A stretch of 6,087 nt of DNA from positions 1-6,087 of the forward strand of contig JAISDD010000086.1 of assembly GCA_031265005.1 (NCBI GenBank), in the 5' to 3' direction. The notes beneath the pieces were generated by a model that made no database searches, was not told where the DNA came from, and saw only the letters and a program-made list of their open reading frames with translations. Made by a program: the position numbers and the translations under genes. Shown here piece after piece: positions 1 through 5,841 of this stretch (position 1 is the stretch's first letter; each line of letters begins with the position of its first letter). Source of the stretch: Syntrophomonadaceae bacterium (GTDB lineage Bacteria; Bacillota; Syntrophomonadia; Syntrophomonadales; Syntrophomonadaceae).

Positions 1-83
1 ATCGTTATTTTGTACACTATCGTTATGATGGATCTAACTTGTTGCCGGAAATCATGGTGTTTTCCACATTTGACGAAGAGTGA
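1..83 (+). CDS. 3' end of an upstream gene (partial), possibly another pilin-like protein
   Basis: The frame starting at base 3 is open from the window edge and ends at TGA 81-83, giving the last 26 residues of a protein that ends LPEIMVFSTFDEE. The other two forward frames are less convincing: one stops at base 33 and the other would run on without a gene-like pattern. The stop lies 23 bp before the first prepilin ATG on the same strand, so this gene is probably part of the pilus operon. The tail is too short to identify a family. A pilin or pseudopilin is a guess from position only. Confidence 0.6.
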   Translation, partial: RYFVHYRYDGSNLLPEIMVFSTFDEE

Positions 84-88
84 ATCCT

Positions 89-95
89 GGAGAAG
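89..95 (+). promoter_or_regulatory. Ribosome binding site that decides the start of the first prepilin
   Basis: GGAGAAG lies 11 nt before ATG 107. An in-frame GTG at 80 overlaps the upstream TGA (GTGA) but has only a weak GAAGAG-like site right next to it. The ATG gives a prepilin leader of 10 residues, whereas the GTG would give 19. ATG 107 is therefore the preferred start. Confidence 0.6.
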
Positions 96-106
96 CTGGT
101 GTTTTA

Positions 107-613
107 ATGAAATGTTCGCGCAAAAATGAAAAAGGCTATAGTTTAATAGAAATTACATTTGTTATGATATTGATCGCTTTGTTTGGTATTACTACTTATA
201 CTTTAGTAGCGGTAGGCGCTCAAAGTTATGAAAAAATGCTTTATGAGCGCGAAGACCATTCCAATCTGCGCATAGCCCTGTCTTATATATCTACTCGGGT
301 CAGGCAGGCTGACGCGGAAAATGATATACATTTGGAAAAAATTGATGAAGTCAATGACGCTTTGGTGATCAGTTCGGCCATAGATGGCGATATATATGAA
401 ACTTGGATTTATCAATATGAAGATCACCTTTATGAGCTTTTTAAACCGCAGGAAATTGCTTTTGACCCTGAATATGGGACTTCTTTGGTTGTGATCGGCG
501 GAATGGATTTATCATTATCCCAAGATCAGCAGGGAATAAATATTAAGGTTTGGAATATTGCTAATTCGCAATTGCCTGCTTTAGGTACTTTTATAAAATT
601 TAGAACCAGTTGA
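107..613 (+). CDS. Prepilin-like protein with class III signal peptide (minor pilin/pseudopilin, DUF4860-like)
   Basis: The protein has 168 residues from ATG 107. Its N-terminus is a type IV prepilin signal: a basic leader ending in KNEKG, predicted cleavage after Gly10, mature start YSLIE with Glu at +5 (residue 15), then a hydrophobic helix to about residue 38. Such proteins are processed by a prepilin peptidase and held in the inner membrane before entering a pilus. The rest is a soluble region. Segments around residues 55-70 (ALSYISTRVRQAD) and about 97-112 (YETWIYQYEDHLYEL) resemble, from memory, the DUF4860 proteins of clostridial pilin clusters; a profile search would settle this. It is the first complete gene of a tight run of four leading to pilT. 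It is too divergent to name as a specific Gsp or Com pseudopilin. Confidence 0.85.
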   Translation: MKCSRKNEKGYSLIEITFVMILIALFGITTYTLVAVGAQSYEKMLYEREDHSNLRIALSYISTRVRQADAENDIHLEKIDEVNDALVISSAIDGDIYETWIYQYEDHLYELFKPQEIAFDPEYGTSLVVIGGMDLSLSQDQQGINIKVWNIANSQLPALGTFIKFRTS

Positions 614-646
614 GTTCAATCATTTTAAATAATAAGGATCTGTGTT

Positions 647-1159
647 ATGTCAAAAAAAATAAGAAATTTAAAATACAGTCAATCCGGCTTTACTTTGGTC
701 GAAGTAATTATGTCAATAGGGATTTTAGCCGTTGTGAGTATTTTTGTAATGCAAATGTATATAAAAGCCGGCAGTTTAAAAGAGATGGTTTTTGATAAAG
801 ATTATGCTCTGGCCGCGGCTCAAGCAGCCGTGGAAGTTTATAAAGCTAATGGACCTGATCTTAGTGATTTGCTGGAAGCCAATTTTGTATATCAGGAATA
901 TGCGCATTTGCTTCCTGCCGATGATACGGATAATGATATAATGCAGTGCTTTTTTGATGAGCAATGGAATCCAGTCTCTTCAGAGACTTTGAAAGGGTAT
1001 ACGCTAACATTAGAAATAGCGCCTTTTGATAATCAAACGCCTTATGGCCGGTTGCTGAAGGCGACGGTGTCTGTGGTACGCAATTATCCATATATGCTGG
1101 AAAATGATGATACCCAGTTACTATGCAGTTTAGAAAGTTTGACTTATTTTTCGGAATAA
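647..1159 (+). CDS. Type IV prepilin-like protein (minor pilin/pseudopilin)
   Basis: The protein has 170 residues. A basic leader (MSKKIRNLKYSQSG) is followed by a textbook prepilin site: cleavage after Gly14, mature start FTLVEVIMSIGIL with Glu at +5 (residue 19), and a hydrophobic helix to about residue 38. The helix continues as an amphipathic stretch (residues 50-70, rich in Ala) as in the pilin alpha-1 helix. The C-terminal part, from about residue 70, should be the globular domain; it has only one Cys (the residue in MQCFF) until the LLCSLE near the end, so a disulfide-bonded D-loop is possible but not clear. AAGGA at 634-638 is 8 nt before the ATG. It lies 33 bp after the first prepilin gene and 22 bp before the next gene, so it is surely in the same operon. 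Whether it is a major or minor pilin cannot be told; the operon position next to other single-copy pilin-like genes favours a minor one. Confidence 0.88.
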   Translation: MSKKIRNLKYSQSGFTLVEVIMSIGILAVVSIFVMQMYIKAGSLKEMVFDKDYALAAAQAAVEVYKANGPDLSDLLEANFVYQEYAHLLPADDTDNDIMQCFFDEQWNPVSSETLKGYTLTLEIAPFDNQTPYGRLLKATVSVVRNYPYMLENDDTQLLCSLESLTYFSE

Positions 1160-1181
1160 AGCTAGAGAAGGGAATTTTCTG

Positions 1182-1829
1182 ATGTCTCCGTGGAAAATAG
1201 CAAAAGATGAAAGAGGAAGTTCTTCCATTTTTATAGTAATAATATTGTTTTGTTTATTAACATTTGGATTATTGTCCCTTATGTCTTCTTATGCCGATCT
1301 TAAATTGGCTAGTAAATCAGAGTCATGGATCCATACTTATTATGATTTAGACAATCAAGGCTCGCTTTTTTTACAAGATGTTGATAGTTATCTTCATGCG
1401 GCTGAAGAGTATACTTTAAATTATCTCGACGGGTTGCCTGAGCCTGCTGAAAATGAAGCGGCCGGCGAGCAAGCTGAATTTGAAGAGATAATGTTTTCCG
1501 CTGGCCTCAGTTCAGCTTATTCGAAAGAGCAAATTTTCTTTGTATTGGCGCAGCAAATATTGCAAAAAGCAGGCTATCAAACACAACCGGAAACGATTGA
1601 AGCAATTGTTAATGCCAGGGAGTTTGACGACCATAGCTTAATCGTGGAGCATAATTTTAGCAGCTCCACTGAAAATAACGCCCAAAATCTGGCCATTGAG
1701 CTGGGAGTAATTCCGCTTTCCCAGACTGATTCCCAGTTATATAAAATACTGAAATGGCAGGAGTGGCAGAACCAAATAGATGTTGAGGGAGATAGTTTTA
1801 AGCTTTGGACGGAAGACTCCAATGATTGA
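1182..1829 (+). CDS. Membrane-anchored pilin-operon protein lacking Glu5 (GspK/PilX-like position), function unknown
   Basis: The protein has 215 residues. A short charged N-terminus (KIAKDERG) is followed by a hydrophobic segment at about residues 13-36. The layout copies a prepilin, with Gly12 as a possible cleavage site and Ser-Ser-Ser-Ile-Phe after it, but position +5 would be Phe17, not Glu. GspK-type tip pseudopilins also lack Glu5, so a tip role is a reasonable guess; a plain signal-anchor protein is the alternative. The remainder is predicted extracytoplasmic, acidic (for example residues 86-103), without cysteines beyond the one in the membrane segment, and has a motif-like YYDLDNQGSLFLQDVDSYL at residues 53-71. 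I recall similar proteins beside pilin and pilT genes in Lachnospiraceae-type genomes, but cannot check. AAGGGA at 1168-1173 is 8 nt before the ATG. The gene is 22 bp after a prepilin and 37 bp before pilT. Confidence 0.75.
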   Translation: MSPWKIAKDERGSSSIFIVIILFCLLTFGLLSLMSSYADLKLASKSESWIHTYYDLDNQGSLFLQDVDSYLHAAEEYTLNYLDGLPEPAENEAAGEQAEFEEIMFSAGLSSAYSKEQIFFVLAQQILQKAGYQTQPETIEAIVNAREFDDHSLIVEHNFSSSTENNAQNLAIELGVIPLSQTDSQLYKILKWQEWQNQIDVEGDSFKLWTEDSND

Positions 1830-1866
1830 CACTGTTCTTTTCTGGATGATGAGGAGGCTTTAATCA

Positions 1867-2931
1867 ATGCAAGATGTGGTGAATATGCTGACCCAAGCGG
1901 TTCAAAGGCAAGTTTCTGATATTTTTATTACTTCAGGCTCACCTATAATATTTAAAATAAACGGCGAGATGGTAAATTTTAGCGCCGAGCGTTTAATGCC
2001 TAAAGAGACCGCTGATTTGATTGAAAATATATTTAATTTGACCGGCGACGAACATGCTGTGGAAAATTTTAAAACCACCGGAGATTGCGATTTGTCTTTT
2101 TCTCTTCCGGGGATAGGCAGGTTTCGTATCAATGTTTTCCGGCAGCGTAATTCGACTGCGGCGGTTATTAGAGTAGTACAGCTACAACTGGCCAATATAA
2201 AAGATTTAGGGATCCCTGATGTGGTTATAGATTTGTATAAAAGGACCCAAGGCCTGATTTTAGTGACTGGGCCTGCCGGAAGCGGAAAATCCACCACTTT
2301 AGCTTCCCTGATAAATCTCATAAATAATAAGCGGTCCAGCCATATAATAACTTTGGAGGATCCTATTGAGTATTTGCACAGCCACCGTCTCAGCATAGTG
2401 AATCAAAGGGAAGTAGGCAGCGATACCGCGTCATATGCCAAAGCTTTGAGAGCTACTCTGCGGCAAGCTCCGGATGTAATTTTAGTAGGCGAAATGAGAG
2501 ACCTTGAAACTATGAGCGTAGCTTTGACCGCGGCGGAAACCGGTCATTTGATATTGTCGTCTTTGCATACCGTTGGAGCTGCTAAAACTATCGACCGCAT
2601 TATCGATATATTCCCTTCTAAACAGCAGCAGCAAATACGTATCCAATTATCAACCGTGCTTAAAGCCGTGATCAGCCAGCAATTGCTGCCTTCGCCGGTA
2701 AAAGGCATGGTAGCGGCGTTTGAAGTGATGATATCCAACAGCGCGATCAGGAACCTGATCCGCGAGGGGAAAACTTATCAGATAGATAATATAATTAATC
2801 AAAGCGCTGCCGCGGGCATGATAACTATGGATATGAGTATTATTGATTTATTCAAAAAAGGCTGGATAGAAAAAGAAGAAGTTCTTACTTATTGTGTTAA
2901 TCCTGATAGCATTACCCGATTTTTATCATAG
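1867..2931 (+). CDS. pilT: Type IV pilus retraction ATPase PilT
   Basis: The 354-residue length is typical for PilT. It is a cytoplasmic hexameric motor of the PilT/GspE secretion ATPase family that pulls pilin subunits out of the fibre, giving retraction, twitching or DNA uptake. Visible motifs, in order: N-terminal PAS-like domain (about 1-110, with SDIFITSGSPI); Walker A GPAGSGKST at 135-143 with Lys141; Asp box LEDPIEY at 163-169; Walker B ILVGEMRD at 205-212 with catalytic Glu209; His box LSSLHTVGAAKTIDRI around His234; and the PilT-specific AIRNLIREGK at 293-302, which separates it from PilB/GspE extension ATPases. The tetracysteine zinc motif of PilB is absent. GAGGAGG at 1851-1857 is 9 nt before the ATG. 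It is the last gene of the pilin-like operon. All catalytic motifs are intact, so it should be active. Confidence 0.96.
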   Translation: MQDVVNMLTQAVQRQVSDIFITSGSPIIFKINGEMVNFSAERLMPKETADLIENIFNLTGDEHAVENFKTTGDCDLSFSLPGIGRFRINVFRQRNSTAAVIRVVQLQLANIKDLGIPDVVIDLYKRTQGLILVTGPAGSGKSTTLASLINLINNKRSSHIITLEDPIEYLHSHRLSIVNQREVGSDTASYAKALRATLRQAPDVILVGEMRDLETMSVALTAAETGHLILSSLHTVGAAKTIDRIIDIFPSKQQQQIRIQLSTVLKAVISQQLLPSPVKGMVAAFEVMISNSAIRNLIREGKTYQIDNIINQSAAAGMITMDMSIIDLFKKGWIEKEEVLTYCVNPDSITRFLS

Positions 2932-2960
2932 TGTTACTTTTCTTTTTTTTACATATATTT

Positions 2961-2966
2961 TATAAT
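2961..2966 (+). promoter_or_regulatory. Candidate -10 box for the OYE-family gene
   Basis: A perfect TATAAT lies in the 89-bp gap between pilT and the next gene, 54 bp before the start codon. The correctly spaced -35 position (2938-2943, TTTTCT) is a poor match, but the region upstream is a strong T-tract that could act as an UP-like or curved element. The gene has a modest GGGA site at 3007-3010. An independent promoter is likely because the gap is larger than those inside the pilus operon and the function changes. Confidence 0.4.
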
Positions 2967-3020
2967 ACAGCATTGATGAACTAATTTATTAAATATTGTA
3001 CTGATTGGGATGAAGTATAA

Positions 3021-4121
3021 ATGCAAAAATTATTTTCCTCCTTTCCCCTGAAAAAACTGATTTTGAAAAACAGAGTGGTAATGCCTCCGGTACATATAGC
3101 TGGATATAATGTAGCGGAAGGAACAATTACTGATAAACATTGGCTTCATTATACCAACATCGCTAAAGGCGGAGTAGGGTTGATCATAATGGAAGCTACA
3201 GCGGTAGCGCCTTATGGCAGGTTATCTGATCATCAGCTTTCTTTATGGGATGACCGTTCTCAGGACGCTTTCCAAAGATTGATAGCGGAATGCCATAAAT
3301 ATGGCGCTAAAGTGTTTATACAATTATTCTACTGCGGCTGTTTAAGCTCGATCATCGATCAAAACGCGGATCGTTTTGCCCCTTCTGTGTATAAAAGCCT
3401 TTACAGAGGTATTGAAGTTATAGGACGTCCTATGCGTCTGGAGGATATAAAAGCTGTTTGCCGTGATTTTGCCGATGCTTCTATCCGGGCAAAAAAATAT
3501 GGCTTTGATGGAGTGGAATTACACTTTGCGCATAGTTATTTGCTGAGCCAGTTTTTATCTCCCCTGGTCAACAAGCGCGACGATGAATATGGCGGCAGCA
3601 AAGAAAAACGCGTCCGTTTTCCGGTAGAAATTATAAAATCTGTGCGTGAGCGCCTTGAGGATGATTTTATTGTGGGAGTGCGTATGGGCAGTAATGAAAA
3701 CACATTGCAGGACAGCTTGTATTACGCACGGACATTTGAAAAAGCCGGGGCGGATTTTATACATATATCGGCTGGGTTCAACAATGACCTTCCTCCTGAT
3801 CTGGCCTATCCGGCCGATTCAAAATTAAGCTGGATTGCTTATAGCGCGGGCATGTTTAAAAAAGAGCTTAAAATCCCTGTGATAGCGGTTAATAAAATCA
3901 CTACCCCCGAGCTTGCCGGCTATGTTATTGATAATGGCTTCGCTGATTTAGTATCTTTAGCGAGGGCTCATCTTATTGACCCTGACTGGTGCAACAAAGC
4001 GCAAAATCACCAAAAAATAAATTATTGTTTAGGATGCAAAAGCGGCTGCAAATGGTTCAAAGACCCTTCTAAATGTCCGGCTAAACTATTGAGCGGACGC
4101 GGTAAAAGCGAATTGATTTAA
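3021..4121 (+). CDS. Old Yellow Enzyme-family NADH:flavin oxidoreductase with C-terminal Cys cluster
   Basis: The protein has 366 residues and one FMN-binding TIM barrel. Family signs: KNRVVMPP at 16-23; GGVGLIIMEATAV at 50-62; Gln101 of the FMN pyrimidine-binding strand; the active-site stretch GVELHFAHSYLLSQFLSP at 164-181 with His168, His171 and Tyr173; NKRDDEYGGS at 184-193; and the phosphate-site region LVSLARAHLIDPDW at 310-323. Known relatives reduce activated C=C bonds or act as dienoyl-CoA or bile-acid-type reductases. A C-terminal cluster Cys336, Cys339, Cys343, Cys352 (C-x2-C-x3-C-x8-C) resembles the 4Fe-4S ligand set of 2,4-dienoyl-CoA reductase, but the last gap is shorter than the x11 I recall for that enzyme. 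The C-terminal FAD/NAD(P)H domain of the long (about 670-residue) enzymes is missing, so electrons would come from a partner. The usual HAGR after the Gln strand reads YCGC (104-107). Substrate unknown. Confidence 0.9.
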   Translation: MQKLFSSFPLKKLILKNRVVMPPVHIAGYNVAEGTITDKHWLHYTNIAKGGVGLIIMEATAVAPYGRLSDHQLSLWDDRSQDAFQRLIAECHKYGAKVFIQLFYCGCLSSIIDQNADRFAPSVYKSLYRGIEVIGRPMRLEDIKAVCRDFADASIRAKKYGFDGVELHFAHSYLLSQFLSPLVNKRDDEYGGSKEKRVRFPVEIIKSVRERLEDDFIVGVRMGSNENTLQDSLYYARTFEKAGADFIHISAGFNNDLPPDLAYPADSKLSWIAYSAGMFKKELKIPVIAVNKITTPELAGYVIDNGFADLVSLARAHLIDPDWCNKAQNHQKINYCLGCKSGCKWFKDPSKCPAKLLSGRGKSELI

Positions 4122-4196
4122 AAGATTTATCGCAAACGCGCAGCGTATCCATCAATAATTATTTTCGATATTTTAAAATAAAGCGCCTGCGAATAT

Positions 4197-4589
4197 TTAA
4201 AATTTAATTACTTTTGTTTCTCCGGAAAAAGCTGAAATCACTGCTGTAACATCTTTAAGATACAAAACTTGGGTGTTACTGTCTTCCGCTGAATACATAC
4301 TCTGCAAGTCAGGATAAGCGGTCAGCATACTTTGTTTTGGTTCATATCTATCATCTTCAACAGCAACGGCTTGGATGCGTATCCATTGCTGCCCGTTGAA
4401 AGCGCATATTTCGATCTTAGGATTAGTTTTTATCTGTTTCGATACCTGTTTGGACTTACCGGTTTGTATATAGAGTTTATCCTCAAAAATGTTGATGGTG
4501 CCGAATGGACGTACTCTCGGCTGGTCGCCTTCGGTTGTTGCTAAATAATAGGTTTGGCAATTTTTTAAAAAAGCGCACACTTCCTGCAT
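4197..4589 (-). CDS. Pyridoxamine 5'-phosphate oxidase-family (split-barrel FMN) protein
   Basis: The protein has 130 residues, the usual size for the small PPOX-like split-barrel group. Family pattern: YYLATTEGDQPRVRPFG at 14-30 (Arg25 and Arg27 on the FMN side), KLYIQTGKSKQVSKQI at 38-53 (probable FMN phosphate contacts), NPKIEIC at 56-62, WIRIQAVAVEDDR at 69-81, and a YLKDVTAVI...KVIKF end. These proteins bind FMN or F420 as dimers; many clostridial members have no known substrate. True PdxH activity is unlikely because the protein is much shorter than PdxH. GGGAGG on the minus strand (4598-4603) is 8 nt before the ATG and fixes the start. It converges with the OYE gene (75-bp gap) and diverges from trxB. 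Confidence 0.9.
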   Translation of the reverse strand: MQEVCAFLKNCQTYYLATTEGDQPRVRPFGTINIFEDKLYIQTGKSKQVSKQIKTNPKIEICAFNGQQWIRIQAVAVEDDRYEPKQSMLTAYPDLQSMYSAEDSNTQVLYLKDVTAVISAFSGETKVIKF

Positions 4590-4623
4590 GTTTAATACCT
4601 CCCTATAAACTTTTCTCCCGTTA

Positions 4624-4629
4624 AGTATA
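4624..4629 (-). promoter_or_regulatory. Weak candidate -10 box for the PPOX-family gene
   Basis: On the minus strand TATACT lies 34 bp upstream of the PPOX start codon, which would give a leader of about 28 nt containing the GGGAGG site. The position for a -35 box (4647-4652) reads TGGTGT and matches poorly, so this rests on the -10 alone. Confidence 0.3.
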
Positions 4630-4770
4630 TTGCAAAAAATATCGGAACACCAGTCTCAATCTTTAAATAGGGCATATTTCCAGAGGGATTTCTTAAAAAA
4701 ATAGTAAAGGTGGTTATCAACGCCGCATTCATCAACATATAGCGAAATAGTTTGATAGTAATACACAAAG

Positions 4771-4785
4771 TATCATGTGATGATA
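4771..4785. repeat. 15-bp palindrome overlapping the trxB promoter (candidate operator)
   Basis: TATCAT-GTG-ATGATA is a perfect 6-3-6 inverted repeat. Its right half overlaps the TGA and first two bases of the extended -10 of the trxB promoter. A bound regulator would block RNA polymerase there. It does not match a PerR, Fur, Rex or FNR consensus well enough to name the factor. A/T-rich DNA makes short palindromes fairly common, so chance is a real alternative. Confidence 0.4.
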
Positions 4786-4789
4786 TAAT
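4781..4789 (+). promoter_or_regulatory. Extended -10 promoter of trxB
   Basis: TGA-TATAAT is an exact extended -10 (TGn plus TATAAT). Extended -10 promoters tolerate a poor -35, and none is seen at 17 bp; a TTGATA at 4752-4757 is 26 bp away, too far. Transcription would start near 4796 and leave a leader of about 57 nt before ATG 4853. Confidence 0.55.
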
Positions 4790-4852
4790 ATAAGGTGTGT
4801 ATAAGCAAAAAAGTATTAGCGGTTATGGTATAAAAGGAGGATTAAAACATTA

Positions 4853-5773
4853 ATGCGGGAATATGATGTGATAATAATCGGCAGCGGTCCGGCCGGACTG
4901 ACTGCGGCCATATATACTGGAAGGGCCCAGCATAGAATACTGATTTTGGAAGGCGCTGTTTTAGGAGGGAATGTGGCGCTTACCGATCAAATAGATAACT
5001 ATCCGGGATTTCCTTTTGGAATTACCGGTAATGAATTGATTGAAAATATGTGGCGGCAAGCGCAAAGATTTGGAGCTGAATTAAAATATGAGCAGGTTTT
5101 AAAATTAGAAAATAAGGTTACCAATAAAAAAGTTGTAACCGCCGGCAATGAGTATTACGCGCGGGCAGTTATTCTAGCGGTTGGAGCAAAAAGGAAAACT
5201 TTAGGGATTGCCAAAGAAGAAGATTTTATGGGACGAGGACTATCGTACTGCGCTACTTGTGACGGGGCTTTTTTTAGGAATATGCCGGTAGCTGTGGTAG
5301 GAGGGGGAGAAACAGCTTTTAAAGAAGCGCTTTACTTAACGGGAATGGCGTCGCAAGTTTATTTGATCCATCGGCGCAGCGAATTTAGAGCTGCCAAAAC
5401 TTCAGTTACTGAACTCTTCAAAGAGCCTAATGTAATTTTAAAAACCGATAAAATCGTCAAGGAACTGCAAGGCGAGGCTATGCTGGATTCCATAATGTTG
5501 GAAGATGTTAAAACTAAAGAAACGGAAATAATAAAGGCGGAAGGTTTGTTCGTAAGTGTTGGGATGGTTGCCGCCGGAGAGTTTTTGGAAAATTTGCTGG
5601 ATAACGAAAACGGTTATTTAAAAACTAAAAATGACAAAACGCTTGAAACATCTATGGCGGGAGTGTTTGCGGCCGGAGATATCAGGAGCAAAACAGTGCG
5701 GCAAATTGCAACTGCCGTAGGAGATGGAGCTATAGCCGGAATGGCTGTATGTGAGTATTTGCAGCGCTTGTAA
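4853..5773 (+). CDS. trxB: Thioredoxin reductase (NADPH, FAD-dependent)
   Basis: The 306-residue length is typical of the low-molecular-weight enzyme, which passes electrons from NADPH through FAD and a redox disulfide to thioredoxin in the cytoplasm. Motifs: FAD dinucleotide fold GSGPAG at 10-15; active-site CATC at 133-136 (Cys133, Cys136); NADPH fold GGGETA at 150-155; the 2'-phosphate site HRRSEFRA at 173-180; and the C-terminal FAD segment GVFAAGDIRSKTVRQIATA at 270-288. The HRR motif supports NADPH use and argues against the ferredoxin-dependent or NADPH-motif-lacking clostridial types. Departures from the common form are GGN (38-40) where GGQ is usual, and GGGETA where GGGDSA or GGGNSA is usual. 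AGGAGG (4835-4840) is 12 nt before the ATG, slightly far. No thioredoxin gene is adjacent. A paralogue acting on another disulfide partner cannot be excluded. Confidence 0.93.
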   Translation: MREYDVIIIGSGPAGLTAAIYTGRAQHRILILEGAVLGGNVALTDQIDNYPGFPFGITGNELIENMWRQAQRFGAELKYEQVLKLENKVTNKKVVTAGNEYYARAVILAVGAKRKTLGIAKEEDFMGRGLSYCATCDGAFFRNMPVAVVGGGETAFKEALYLTGMASQVYLIHRRSEFRAAKTSVTELFKEPNVILKTDKIVKELQGEAMLDSIMLEDVKTKETEIIKAEGLFVSVGMVAAGEFLENLLDNENGYLKTKNDKTLETSMAGVFAAGDIRSKTVRQIATAVGDGAIAGMAVCEYLQRL

Positions 5774-5807
5774 TTATTTGGCATACAGATTTTCAGTATA
5801 GACCTAG

Positions 5808-5813
5808 TATAAT
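5808..5813 (+). promoter_or_regulatory. Candidate -10 box for the gene after trxB
   Basis: A perfect TATAAT lies 27 bp before the start codon at 5840. The matching -35 position (5785-5790, ACAGAT) is poor; a TTGGCA at 5778-5783 is 24 bp away, too far. Transcription would begin near 5820. AGTATA occurs twice, 11 bp apart (5795-5800 and 5806-5811), around this box. Confidence 0.4.
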
Positions 5814-5841
5814 AGGCTCTGAGAGGGGAAGTGGAGCCTAT
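5812..5841 (+). repeat. 8-bp perfect inverted repeat enclosing the ribosome site of the last gene
   Basis: ATAGGCTC (5812-5819) and GAGCCTAT (5834-5841) are exact reverse complements, separated by 14 nt that contain AGAGGGGAAG, the likely ribosome site. The right arm includes the A and U of start codon AUG 5840. In a transcript entering from trxB this could fold into a hairpin with the ribosome site in the loop. If the TATAAT at 5808-5813 is used, the left arm is mostly upstream of the transcript and the repeat could only act in DNA. No T-tract follows, so it is not an intrinsic terminator. Confidence 0.5.

Noticed and set aside
80..106. GTG at 80 as the start of the first prepilin, overlapping the upstream TGA
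   Set aside because: Translational coupling through GTGA is possible, but GGAGAAG before ATG 107 and the normal 10-residue leader favour the ATG.
135..143. Walker A GPAGSGKST in PilT as an unusual variant
   Set aside because: Ala instead of Thr at the third position is a tolerated P-loop variation; all catalytic residues are present.
610..795. Plus-strand open frame overlapping the start of the second prepilin
   Set aside because: Out-of-frame with the prepilin, which has a clear signal peptide and ribosome site; this frame shows neither.
1577..1867. Minus-strand open frame overlapping the third pilus gene
   Set aside because: Serine-rich antisense shadow of a well-supported gene, with no family resemblance.
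1902..2396. Long minus-strand open frame (164 codons) opposite pilT
   Set aside because: It lies wholly within pilT, whose motifs are complete; the antisense product has no recognisable domain, no good ribosome site and an unnatural composition.
2938..2950. T-rich tract after pilT as an intrinsic terminator
   Set aside because: No G/C-rich hairpin precedes it, so it does not meet the form of a Rho-independent terminator.
4130..4192. Interrupted inverted repeat (TCGCA...GCGC with GCGC...TGCGA) between the convergent OYE and PPOX genes
   Set aside because: The stem is broken by an uneven internal loop, the loop is over 40 nt and no T-tract follows on either strand, so a bidirectional terminator is not supported.
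4332..4544. Plus-strand open frame inside the PPOX-family gene
   Set aside because: The minus-strand protein matches the PPOX family along its whole length and has a strong ribosome site; the plus-strand frame does not resemble anything.
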